From Struthio camelus (lineage: Eukaryota; Chordata; Aves; Struthioniformes; Struthionidae), in contig NC_090942.1 of assembly GCF_040807025.1 (NCBI RefSeq), forward strand, positions 45,416,911-45,480,910: 64,000 nt of DNA. The letters run 5' to 3'. A program made the translations under genes and the position numbers. The notes under the pieces were generated by a model. That model saw only the letters and a list, made by a program, of their open reading frames with translations. It was not told the DNA's origin and did not search any database. Shown piece after piece: positions 26,415-42,200 of this stretch (its first letter is position 1; the number at the start of each line of letters is the position of its first letter).

Positions 26415-28565
26415 GAGCACTTTTGAAAATATAATCGTATTTCTTTTCCTGGGGCTCATTTCTCAGGTAACTACTGACTTCTGTGCAGTACAAAATCACC
26501 ATAACTTGTATTTCAATACTTATATTTCTCTCCCAGCTCCTCCACTTGGCGAGACTTTACAAGCTTGCATCAATGGTCTCCTCCACGGCGTAACACTACA
26601 TGCAACGTTCGTCAGTGGGAGGACTACTGCTAATTGTTCTGAATAATATATTTGCTTGAATCTATATGGCTGATATACCATACTTATATCCTCTGTGAAG
26701 AAAAAATGCTAAACTTAGAGATTCCCATGGAGTCTACAGCAGCACTTGACCTTCGGAAGTGAAACAATCTCCCAGAAACCTTCTAGTGCATGAAGGGTTA
26801 TGTACAAAGCATGTTTATCTCATACTGCAAGAGGGTCCTTGCTAATGACAGGAGTATTATTATTTCTCCAACCCATGCTCATTCAATCCCTAAATTGAGT
26901 AACTAGAGGAAAATCCCATGTTGCTTGTTTTACAGTTTGAAATGCATACAGGTCTCCTGGTTTATAGGAGAACTGTCATTTCTGTGTTGCTGTGCTCAGC
27001 ATTTTTTTTCCATTTCAGTTATTTCCCATATTGAGATGTTATACTTTTTCTTTGATTTTTATTGCTTTAAAATGTCATTTTGATTTTTAGAAATGCATAT
27101 TTCCCTTTTCTTGTGGTTCATAGATGCAATGCAATGTATTATTTCTATGATATCTGTTTTGCAAAAAGATAAGTTTCCAGGCAATATCATGGTCTTTCTA
27201 AGGGTTTTAATAGCTTGGGACTTTTGCTACCAGTGGAAATAGAGACATTTTTATCTGCTCTGTATTTTTTGAATCTCCATAGCTCTACTGAGAAGGCTTA
27301 ACTCTTAAAGAACACTTTTATAAAACCAAAAACTGAATAAGAATACAATAAAACAAAATTTTAGCAAAACTGAAATTCTCATAGAATCTAAGTGTAAGTA
27401 GGAAGACAATTCACAGCAGATCTGTGTTAAAGAAGGCTGTACAATTTAGGTATGATTCTTCATAGGGAACGGATGATAAAAGTTCAGGCATCATTTAAAC
27501 TACATTATGAATGTCACCAAAGCAATTCCTCTTGCAGCTTAACCTGCTAATCACAATATATATGTCACCATATGCAACACCTACATTAGATCCTGGAAGC
27601 ACATACTGTACTGTTTCCTAAGAACGTTAAGAAGCTATAGATAGGATCATCGAAATAAAAATAAATAAAAATCTGGGGTCTGAAGCTCATACGAAATTAG
27701 GACACTCAGAAAAGAGCTGTGCTGAATTAAGACGTTATAGATCATTGTGATGTGCTGCTGGAGGTTACTGCGTGAGCAGCAGAGCCAGTAAGGTCTTTAA
27801 CCTAAGCTGTGAACTTTGCACTGAAATACTCAGGAATTCACACATGGCCTTTCGGCTTGCCGGTCTGTCAGTGAACTGACCTCCACCAGATGGGCAATAG
27901 TTTTGTAAAGTGGCTGCAGCACAGCTGAGTAAGTATAAATGAGAATCAAAACAAGACCTGTCAAGGGGTCCTGAGATTTCTACAACTTTTGAGGAAGCAG
28001 CTTTATGCATCTACTTCACGGTAAAGAGAAAATGTACTTTCTGGGTTTATAGCAGAACTGAAGCTGAAGTAGCACTCATTTAGCTTTAGAGGACAAGAAG
28101 GTCAGTTTTGCTAACGTCAAAGTTGTTTTTCTACTCCTTTCATAGATAAGGAGAAAGAGAATTTGCAGTTGAAAGCCATCAAATTCTTTTGGTAAGAGCC
28201 TATTGTTTTCCTCTTACTTTCGTCTATCACCGATCAGCTTCTCTGTTACATCTCGTCTTCCTTAGACTGTAAACTCTTCTGAACGATTTTATAACACATA
28301 ACCAAAGCCGGTCATAATCCTCACTAAAACCTTTGGATGCTACTGCAGTAAAGATGAAAAGAAGCAACACCATGTACAAGAGCAGCCAAGGAGTATCCCA
28401 ATGATGTAATTACGATGATATTTCTATAGTTGATGAGGCTTAAGTTTGTATGAATGTTCCAGTCCATCATCATCTACCACATATATAATTCTTTCACTTT
28501 GTGTGTGAAACCTTTTCCAGAAGAACAAAGTACCTCACTAAATGTGAACTTTGTCTGCATAAATA

Positions 28566-28603
28566 AAACCATCTGGTTTGCTGTCTAACCATCTGGTTTG
28601 TCT
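28566..28603. repeat. Tandem duplication of about 20 bp
   Basis: accatctggtttgctgtcta is followed by accatctggtttgtcta; second copy lacks three bases. Confidence 0.7.
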
Positions 28604-31600
28604 AAAGTTTATGGTCTCCTGAGTGTTATTCACAGGCCCACATATGATCAAGCCTCCGCAGACATTTTTATTTGGTAAAAGCTTTCCCACAGCACTTTAT
28701 TTTTTCTATCTGTATTTGATCTTGTAAAAAAAATGTCATTTTAATACGTGTGTTGTAATACTGCATGTGTTTGTTTCTGTGAACTGCTTGTAACTCCACT
28801 AGTGGATAGATAATACGGGCTGGATTCTCTTGGGACCAGCTGAGCAAAGAACTACGGAAGAGCCATTTGGAGATACCAAATTCTAAGACTACTTCTCTGC
28901 TCTTCACTGCTGCCCCTGAACAAAGTGTTTTATTAGGGTGGACAGACTACTTTAAACTACACGAACTTTTAACACACTACAATACTTTGGGGACTGACTG
29001 ACCTCTGTCTCAGTTCAAGGGCTACAGCTGGTAACAGGTAACAACCACTTTGACAATTCTGCGCCAGATAGCCACTTCACTGTGTTTGACAATTCCAAAA
29101 TTCCTGGCGTTACGCAGTGTCCAGGTAACCTACCAGGATTTAGCCCTGCATGAAAAAAAATGCATTAATACTTTTTCCTAGTACTAAAACTGAACAGTCA
29201 CTCCATTTCTGCTAACTCACTCTCTTTGCTTCATAAACACAAGATTTTCCATCAGGAGCCCTTAACAACGCCTTGCCAAAAGGGTTTGTTCTCTTTTAGA
29301 GCTCAACTGCTCCAGTTTCTGAAGAAAATATCTCAGTTCTCTGGTAGGTCACTAAGTATACAGCAGTTCATGAGCTTTGATACTTCTGCCTTATCTGCCC
29401 TCTTACCACAGGCAATGGAAAATGTTTCACTTGAAACAACAAACAGATTCAAAATCAGAAATAGAAATGACTTAAGTAGAGATTAATATAACATAACAGA
29501 ACCTACCTCTTTCTGTTTTAAATACTGATTGGTTTCAGCAAATGAAGTGTGTGCGTAATTAATAGTCTATTTACGCAGTCAGTAGCAATAATCACAGCTT
29601 GTCACGTTAGAAGATAGCAAGATTTTTTGTGTGCATTACTTCAAAAGGGAGATTTAAAGGGAAATGCAGATCTACAGATCATGGAGGGCTAAACAGCGTT
29701 TGCAGTCTGGACATAGCTAAATCAACTGGGGCAAGAAGCGTGCCCAAAACAGGTCTCCATTTCTATTCACTCCTCCCCAAATTTCTTTCACATTGAAAAG
29801 CGGAAAGGATCCTAACAGACCTGCGGAAGCTAAGACCCGGGACAGTTCCTCTCCCTGCAGAAGAGTTGAGAGAGGGCAGCTGGATCCCACTGGACCCTGC
29901 TGTGTTTAGTTTCTAAAAAAGGGAACTAAAATGAGAAGCAGCCTCCAGGGGCAGCAGACTACAGCAGGAAGCTTCGAGATGCAACTCCGTTCTAAAAACA
30001 TAAATTGTTTCATGTATGCGATTCTGTTTACTTGTTAGCTTATTTGTGTAGCTTGGAGGTACTGGGTTGATTCCCAGTCAGCTTCTTACAGCTCTAATTC
30101 CTGTTGATATTTAAAAGTGCGAGAGTATGTATGAGCTCACGCACACATATTCCAGAACAGCTCCTGTGGAAATATAGGGAAAGATTGTTAAGTAATTCTG
30201 ATTTACTGTCAACTAAATTTCACTAAAGCCTTTTTCACTATAAAAGAGATCATATATAGATGAAGTTATATTCCACACCTAAGGCCTTCATTTTAGATTT
30301 TTGCCATTAACCTAGGGACAGATTCTAAAATGAGCCGCTAACAAATCTAACACTCTCCAGCTAAACCATGCTAATGGAATATATGCATTTGCAGTCTGTT
30401 GTAAACACGGTGCCAGTTGTAAATTTGGGTCACAACATGTTATCAGATACTAGCAACAAATCAGGTAGGACAGCTAAAAGAATGAGTAGTAATTCCTGTC
30501 GCCTTAATGACTGTCTATATGTTTAGACCTAAGGTAGCGTTTTGTACTACTTCCATTTATTGGACTGAAAGAGCTACCCCATTCAGTCAACACTAAAGTC
30601 AAAAAAATTAAGTGTGATTTCTCCCAAGTAGCAAGGCTAAGAATAGGCCCTGAGTGACCTTCCGTATTGCTAATTATTTGCATACAATAAGTTTGAGTAC
30701 ATGTGAATATGCTTATCAATTTCTACATTACCAGTCGGTGTGTGTCTTCAATCTCAATGTGACATAAACCTTTACAATCTGTGAATGGGAATCAGTAATC
30801 ACAGCAAGCTGGATAATCCATATCCTTGTGTTCCAGCACTTACCCAGCTTTCTTAGAGAAGGATAATAAAGTCTAAAGCAAAATTTTTCATTTAAATATT
30901 TCCTTAGAAAAGATTATTTATTAATCTGAAAATCTTGTGTGATCCTTATTTGTTTTCAGAACAAAATTTGCAAGAGCTGGGAAGATTTGTTTTCTGGCAT
31001 GCATCAAACATTTTTCCATTGGTCACAGCATTCTTGCACTAATTGAGTTTAGGAAACTCTTCAGCTGCCGCCTGGATGAACACAATCTGTGAAAAGCAAG
31101 CATCAGAAATAATGGGATCCATTAGCTAATTACACTTTATCATCAAACATGCATCAATAGCAAAATGTAACATGAGAACTATATGCTGGTAAACCAGCTC
31201 TTAGAAATCGTAAGGGTTGCCATAAAAGAGCATATCAGCATCTTCCTTCCTGAAATATTTCATACTTCACAGTGAAGGAGCCCACAGATTTTTCAAAATG
31301 TATAAATCTGCACAAAATAGGAACCTTCTGAGCCCTGCAGTGATGAGCTTGCTGTCTGAAGTAAAAACTTTGTGGAATTTGTTTTGCTTATTTCAATACT
31401 TTGCATGCATGAAATATCAACAAATATTTCATTGGTTAAAATTATCCATTCTGCTAAAAAATCCTACAATATACAACTCAATAGCAAACTGTGACCTACT
31501 GAGAGCTGGCATTGAACCTTTATGCGATCATGGACTATACCAAAGAAGTATTTCTTTGTATTTTCTCTAAATGTCCTTTTACTTTTAGAATGATCTTTTT

Positions 31601-32837
31601 TATGTTATATGACAGCATATATAGCAGTAACTGACCATATTTTGCCATTGCTCTCACCTTTCTATTAATATTTCAGATATTACACGAGGAAGACAGAGAA
31701 AAAAGAAATTTCTTTCACTAATTTTCCATGGGGAGCATTTCCTCTCCTTTAAATGGGAGAAAATTTAGAATCATATTACAGCTGGCCTTACTAATATATT
31801 GACCTTGACTCCTTGTTGCCTTACGCTCTCAGTAGTTACATACTTCTGTGTAAGTGGAAGCTAAAATGCTGTTCTCTTGGAATGTTTACCTTTTGAACTT
31901 CATGCGAATTTGATTTAAAAAAGCTGACAAAGTGGAGAACCAACATTACAATATCACACAAAAGTCAAGTCACTACTTTAAATGCCAAACTATATAACTT
32001 GGATATGAATACAGGGTCTGCTAATAGCAGAAAAACATGAAAAGAGAAAATCTTCAATAGGTTTGACTCCTGAGCATCTCTGCATGTGGACACCAAATAA
32101 AATCTCCATTAGCATTCAAGTAACTGAAGAGCATGAATTTAAAATGCACCAGTTACGCTACTTTAACCTGACAGTATTGATGGGCGATTGATTGACCTCA
32201 AGTGTAGTACTGGTTTTCCCTAGATTCAACGCTGGCAAATTTCCAAATGCCATCCAAACAGATGTAAGGCTCAGCCCACCTCACTAAGACTGCTTGGCCG
32301 ACCTCTGCCACTCCCTTCCTTCCTTCTTCCCCTTGGAGCCACATTACCTACACGGTATTTGTGCTTCAGTAGCGTAGAGAGGAAACCACCGGAAACAAGC
32401 TGTATTCCCCTGCACTGCTATACCCCGATGCCAGTTCTTTTCAGCAAACTGTCAGAGCTGAAACGAACTTACCTGGTCCGTGGGAAGAGAGCAGGTCTCA
32501 GCAAAATACACTACAGCTTGCAGTGAGGTCAAAGCCGCCCAAGCAGAGGAGGTCAGTGGGAGACTGAGACTCTCAATCCCTGAAAGTCTCAATAAATTGC
32601 TACTTAAAAGATTTAGTAGTAGAAAGACACTTGTGAGTATGAAGATACCAAACACATCATCTGTTAGGGACAATTCAGAATCACTGTGAAATCAGGCCAA
32701 AGAGTTAGGCCAGATCCAAATATTTTTTCTCCTGTTAGGAAATTATAAAATGCCTTGGCAAGATGGGTTCAAACCTGCCTACTTTCTCTTGGAATGCTAT
32801 TTCTGGTAGGAGTGCCATACCAGCAAATGCACCTTAA

Positions 32838-32872
32838 TTTCTGAGGGCCTGATTATTCACTGTTTTGCATAC
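32838..32872 (+). repeat. Possible dispersed-repeat fragment (gggcctgattattcactg)
   Basis: The phrase gagggcctgattattcactg is close to a stretch frequent in sauropsid intergenic DNA. Short; low confidence. Confidence 0.3.
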
Positions 32873-35525
32873 TATGTACCCATCTCTTCACACTTGTACA
32901 AAAAAGGTAAAAAAAAAAAAAAAGGGCTGCCAAACAAGTGTCTTACATTCCACAGGAGCAATTATTTTTAAAAACAAGAAGAAAAAGAAGACAAGAGTCC
33001 GTAGGTGGTATTTGGAGAGTCTTGCTGTGTTACTCTTTTTGAAATCAGAAATATATTACCAAGTACTCTGTGCTCAATAGAGCTAAGCAGACATTTGTTG
33101 GCGTCTGTGTTTCTCTGAAGAGTACGGTATCTCTTCTTACTGGAAGCTTTTTCCCCATCTTCTCGCCATTTACAGCAGGGGCATTCTTTTATTTTTCGTT
33201 CTCCTTGTATACCGGGATATTTATGATCTAATTCTCTCTCCTGTCCTATAGTCTAATTCCTGCAGTATGAGCTTTCTAAGTCAAATGCCTTCTAGCTCCT
33301 ATTCCTATTTTTATAAGCTAGAAAACAAAAGACACAAACAGCACAGTCTTTAACCTTTTTTCCTAGGCCATGCTATCAATATATCGTTAACTTCCTATTT
33401 TGCTACCAGAAAACAGAAAGATAGGTATGTGTACCTATAGCTAGGCACATGACCAGTTTTATAAACCGATTCTTCTAGGATGAGTGTTTTTATTTCTAGG
33501 TAGATGTGTGCAGCAGACAAATATCTGAATGAGGATGAATTCTGCAGGTCCTAAGAACATATGCACGCAAAGTTAAGCTTTATACAAGCAAGCAGTGGAA
33601 AAGCACCTGTTTAGTGGTGTACTTTAATTTAAACACGGGTCTTCATTGGCAGATCTCAAATAACACTCAGAAAAGGAACTGACTGAGATTTGCTTTCTTT
33701 TCTTTTAAAAGCACCCTGCAGACATAACAAAACTGTTACTAATGGATCCTCTTTGGGTTTGAGTCTCCACTGAAGCTTTTTGTCTAACTGGTTTATCCGG
33801 GAGGTATTTTTTCTCTTTCATCTAAATAGAGGTTCTGTGACGGCTCCTGCAACTACTTTCATTATGCAAGTACAAGATCTTTCTCAAACCTAGTCACCTA
33901 TTTTCACCAAACATGTAGCCTTTGAAGCCTCCATTCTTCTGCGAAACCTAGCTGAAATTGGCCAACAAGGTAGCCACCGTTCCCTCTTCCCTGCAATTGA
34001 CGGGGAAGGACTCAATGATAGACATGTATGACTGCACAAACACTGTTCCTTAGGAAACTAGCCTTAAAAAAAAAAACAGGTCACATGTTAAAGCTTCATA
34101 CAATTGGGGGTTTGAGATGTGCTAAATCTTGCACGCTTTGCACAGTACTATTCACTTGAATAGAGCTAATCACTCAAATTGCATAAAGCTAAGTGCTTGT
34201 TTAAATCCTCACATGACCGATGACTAATGTTCAGTATTCAAAATTCTGTCCAAAGACAGAGGAACTGATTGTTTCATTCGAGCATTCAACTCTCTCATTA
34301 ATCAAAGTAATTTAAATCTCTATTGTTTAAAATATCTAAAAAGCATGACCTTGTTTAATCTATAGCTTCTGCTTTTGTTCTTTTGGAGAATTTTGCATAG
34401 TAGTTCGAATGAGACTTAAGTTCCACATTCTATGATGAATATTGAATAAGGAAGACAGAGACAAAAGCTCAGATTGATGGTGCTCACTGCAAGTGGATCC
34501 TTGTACCTAAGCGGAACTCCTTGACTTGACCTTAAGTATAATGGGCACTGACCATTTAAGCGGATATAAACAATTGCCTGAAAATTCCTCAATGTATGAT
34601 GGTACTATAAAATATGAAGTTTAAATGCTTCATCTTCTTCAGCAACTTATTAAGCTTTTAGAAGAAAGGCATCTACTTAATTTGTATTGCTGTATCTCAA
34701 AGAGGCGCAATCTGTAATTAGAAACCCCACTGCTAGCTTTTTGGGCATGGAATAACTTTGTTCTGTTTATACCACGTGAAGCCCAGCTGGGTCCTGCTTG
34801 TGTCTGGGATACCTAATTATAGTACAGTATGGTATCAGTGCTAAAACTTTCAGAAGTGACTCAAGAAAATACTTCCCCTCAAGCTGTGCCTCCTCCCTAT
34901 CCCCCTCAAGAAGTTTTGCAAGCTGCTGTAAGAGAAGCCAGAATTCAGGCAGCGACCTTTCCCCCTTCTCTCCCCTCCCCACCCAAACTTCCAACCGTTT
35001 CAGCGCGGGATCCGCTTCTCCCAACAGCGCTGCGCTGGTCGTCTTGGGAAGGCGCCCATGCACGCAGCCTCCTCCGGGCGGCGCCCGCGCAGAGGTAGGT
35101 GGGCTCCCTCCCGCCAAACCGACTGAAATCCTGTAAGCCGAGATTCAAAAGCAGCAGTGTTAAATTAGCAGGAAACCTTCAGGTGGCGGAAGCTACTTCT
35201 TGGAAGAGGCACAACGCCTATCCAACATCTACGTGAACGTGACTCTGCCCCTTGAGACCAACAGGAGAAACTGAGGTTGAAACGCAAGCTCGTGCAGAGA
35301 AAGGAACTTCAGCCAACACACACGGCAAACCCATGGCGGGAAGAGGGGGTCTCGGTGCAGCCGCCCTACGGAAGGTCTCATCGACCCCGCTGACTCCTAC
35401 CAAGCCGCTCCCGCCGGCCGGGCCCGCGTAGGGGCCGGAGGCCGCCGCGCCGCCACCCGCCTCTTCCTCCGGCGGCCAGGCGGCAGGCTCAGCCCCGCCA
35501 AACGGAGCCACGACTAGCCAGCCAT

Positions 35526-35552
35526 CCCTCTCCTCTCCTCTCCTCTCCTCCC
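35526..35552. repeat. CTCTC/TCCTC pentamer microsatellite
   Basis: Five units of ctctc-type repeat in the RPS16 upstream CpG island; a pyrimidine tract. Confidence 0.85.
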
Positions 35553-35660
35553 AGGGGCTCGGCGGGGACCACCAGGAGCGGTCGCGCTGCCGAGGGCCGG
35601 CGGTTAACGGGCGGCGCGCGCGCGCACACCCCCCCAGCACCTCCACCCCTCACCTCTCCG

Positions 35661-35672
35661 CCCCCCCCCCCC
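35661..35672. repeat. Poly-C run in RPS16 promoter region
   Basis: Twelve C in a row, about 130 nt upstream of the likely start. Confidence 0.9.
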
Positions 35673-35728
35673 AACCCCGGGCTGCCGCCAAGCGCGGCCG
35701 GGCGGAGGGCGGGCGTTCTGTCGCGCTG

Positions 35729-35735
35729 CCGGAAG
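35729..35735 (+). promoter_or_regulatory. ETS/GABP-type site upstream of RPS16
   Basis: The string CCGGAAG matches the ETS-family core and sits about 65 nt upstream of the likely pyrimidine-rich start. ETS/GABP sites are common in mammalian ribosomal-protein promoters. Function is inferred from position and motif only. Confidence 0.5.
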
Positions 35736-35794
35736 AGAGGGTTGCGCTTTGCGGCCGCGCTGCCCCTGAGAAGCGGCTGGGAAACCCCGTCCGT

Positions 35795-35824
35795 CCTTTT
35801 CGAGGAGGCGCCGCCGCGGGGAGG
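35795..35824 (+). other. RPS16: Candidate RPS16 non-coding exon 1 with TOP start
   Basis: The stretch tccttttcg resembles a 5' terminal oligopyrimidine (TOP) start, is followed by about 25 nt of GC-rich leader and then the perfect donor gtgagt at 35825. The matching acceptor would be cctttctcttccag ending at 35904, giving an 80-nt 5'UTR intron and a leader continuing gaggagct-ATG. The alternative is that the pyrimidine run at 35889-35902 is itself the TOP start and there is no 5'UTR intron. Sequence alone does not decide. Confidence 0.45.
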
Positions 35825-35912
35825 GTGAGTGTCCGGGGGCTCCGGCTCCGCGGCCCGGCCCGCGCCCTGGCGCCCCCCTAACGCCACCTCCCTTTCTCTT
35901 CCAGGAGGAGCT

Positions 35913-39242
<3,330 letters not shown>

Positions 39243-39268
39243 AGTTGTTCTACAATCTTGTGACAGTC

Positions 39269-39274
39269 AATAAA
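39269..39274 (+). terminator. RPS16: Poly(A) signal of RPS16
   Basis: A canonical AATAAA lies 27 nt after the RPS16 stop codon. This gives the very short 3'UTR typical of ribosomal-protein mRNAs; cleavage is expected near 39285-39300, just before a GT-rich stretch (39316-39336). Confidence 0.9.
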
Positions 39275-39299
39275 CAGGAAAAGAATTTGATAAATATTT

Positions 39300-42200
39300 C
39301 ATGTTTCTAAATTGTCGTTTTTTGTGGGGGGGGAGGGGTAAATACCTCTTCCATGTGTGTTACATTCACATTGGCTCACAAATACATAGGTATTAAAATA
39401 AAATCGGAGGGCTGTTCTCTTCTAGCCCTACATAGTAAATCTTGATAAACAGTTCAGGGACTCAGGAATAAAAGTAAAGCTTCCTGCTATTGATGAGTGT
39501 GTGTTTATCAGAAAATAAAAGTTGTATCCTATTTTTTGCGTATGTGCAACAGCATAGCAGTTGTTAAAGCAGACTTGAACCTTGACTTTTCCTGGAAGTC
39601 TAAACAATCATGGACCTTTCTGAGTCCCTGGATGGTCACTCCTCTGGTGTTAAGAACAAAGATCAGTGTCCATGTTTTCTTCCATATGAAAATGTCCATG
39701 TCAGCCTGGTTGCGGACATAGTCCATACTGCATTAGCAATGTGGATCTGACTGCTGCCTGCTAACTTCCATGTCTCATCTTAATGTGAGATGCCTTAGTA
39801 TCAAGTCTTAGTATAATTGTGCGTTAAGTATCTCTAGTGAGCTTGCATATACTTTGTTGTCAGCAGCTGCTATTCTTGCAAAGGAGTTCTGTTTCTATAG
39901 TATATTACTTAATCTGAAATACCACTTTGAGAGTGAAATTGCAAACATGTCACTGTGGAATATTAAATGACAATCTGAATGTTGTTTGTTTGCATGAACT
40001 GTTTTTGTTTGTGCTTGCTTAGTAGCCAGTGGCAAGTAGTTTACCCCCGAAGGGTAAGCTGCTTCATTGTAGTGCTAAAAGCATGTGTTAAGGCAGCTAT
40101 TCTAAAGTTGGTATTTCAGTTTGCTTTGTCAAAGCTCTGTGTAACCAGGGTAGTTATACAGTGTACAGATACAGAGAGAGACATTTATTGAAATCTTGCC
40201 ATACCAGCTATTTCTAGATTTTCTGGATTACTACATACAAATGTAGGAAACTTTTCTAAAATAACAAAGCTAGCATATTTATGCTATAGAAATACTATTT
40301 TGTAATTGTACAATATAGAAAAGACTTCATGTTTTACAAATAGTGTTGGGCTGAGATATATTCATCTTTTGTCTACGTGTTCACTCAATGCAAGCAGAAG
40401 AGGCTTGCGGACATGGAGAACTAGTATGTAAATAACTTATAAGCAACAATTTTTTTTTTACGTTATGAGATAGGAGAGGCAATTGAAGGCCTTAAGGAAG
40501 GCAGTGTGAAAAACACAAAATTGAAAATATGGCTTTGAATATGATAGGATTTAAGACTTAGCTAGGGGACGTGTATCAAACATGAAATGTTCGAGATATT
40601 TTTTCAGCCAGTGAAGCTTTGAAAATTTTCATTCTGGAAGTGATCTCCCCTGGGAGAAAGATAAATTAAGCAGAAGCTCTAAGTGAGATATGGGATGTGC
40701 CAACAAAAGGCTGTTGGAAAGTTTAATTGTGTCCATTGGAAGAGCTGCATGCAATTGAGTGAGACGTTGGATGTGAGCTGACCCAAGAGACATGTGAATG
40801 GCCGTAGATCGTGTTTTTTCCTATATTTGAAAACTGTTTTGGAAAGGAATGGGAAGAAACATTGGAGACTTAATCAACCGAGAGCCTAGCTTCTGCTAGA
40901 TTGCCCAGTGAGCCAGGTATTTTTCTCTCTATCGTATGCTGTGAACTGTAGTGAACTGTATAGAAGCACCTTGATACTTGAGAGTTTTTTCTTCTAATGT
41001 GGGATTTCCTTTTCTCACTTGTTTAATAGTAGGTCATTTCAGTGTACCCAGTCAGCAAAAAGTTAAATTGACTTCCTTTATGAATTGGGTTGAGGAGTTT
41101 CTTTCCTTTTGCTCTGATTTAGGAAAATGAGTATGGCTTTTTATAAACATTAACACTTGCTATGATGTATTTTTGCTTTTTCTGTAGAAAGCAGTTGTTT
41201 AAAGCTTCTGCTTTGAAGTATAGTTATCCAAGAATCAAACGTCTAACTTGAACAAATCTGTTCTGAAAATGAATTTTGTATCCATCTCCTTTAGCTTTCA
41301 GGGTCTACCACAAAATAGTGCACTGTATAACCTGAATAGAAGCAGAAAAGTCTTATTCAAACCTTTTACACTTTCACGGAAGTGGAAGGCACTATTATAT
41401 ATTCTATTACCAATTTACATACCAGGATTTTTTTGTCCCATGCCAAGTGAACAATATTCTATTCTAGAACTTCTTTTTTGGTGTGCTAGGTTCCTGTGTC
41501 TTTAGTAGTTTGTTTTCCTCAGTCCCTCCCTCAAATCTGACCCATTTCTCATCCAGTGGTGCCAATATGGAAATCTGTAGTTCCTCAGAGTTTCTACCTT
41601 GTAATAGAGTTGCTGATAAAGTATTCAAAGTATTCTCTTGGGCCTGCTGAAAACAGGTAATGTTTCTTAGTTCTGACTTATAGTTTGGCTTTCTAAAGAG
41701 AAGATGCTATGCAATTACTACAGCATTTGAGGCTGGGCTAACTTCAAATTTGATTATTGAATTCCTATGAGTTTTGTGGAAACTGGCATCTTGATAGATG
41801 TTAATTAGCTTCAGCTGAGGAAAAATACACCTCTGTTTGTTTGGCTCATGTGGTTACTGAAAAGCAGTAGCTCCCTGATTGCTTAGGAAATGTGTACTAG
41901 CCTGCCAGTTAGCACATACATAGCATATACTGTGCTGGTCCAAAACTGATTCTTGCTTAACTGTTAGACTAGTCAAATGCAGGGAATACGAGGAACCAGA
42001 GTTACTGTGATGTGAAAGTCATGGGGAGATAGAATACCCTAGGCGGTAACTTAAGAGATGTTTTCAGACTCATGGGGAAAACAGATTTATCAGTTCTGTT
42101 GCTCACAGAACGGCTTGTAACAACTGGAGATTTTTGTGTTGTTGCTCTCTTAAGGAAAGGCTGAAAATAAAACTTGCAATGTTACTGATATATCCAGTGA

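Larger units (their letters stand above)
24700..34750. other. Intergenic, AT-rich; no gene seen
   Basis: Ten kilobases with no convincing exon or RNA gene on either strand; contains the repeat traces listed at 26.4, 28.57 and 32.84 kb. Distal regulatory elements cannot be recognised by eye. Confidence 0.65.
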
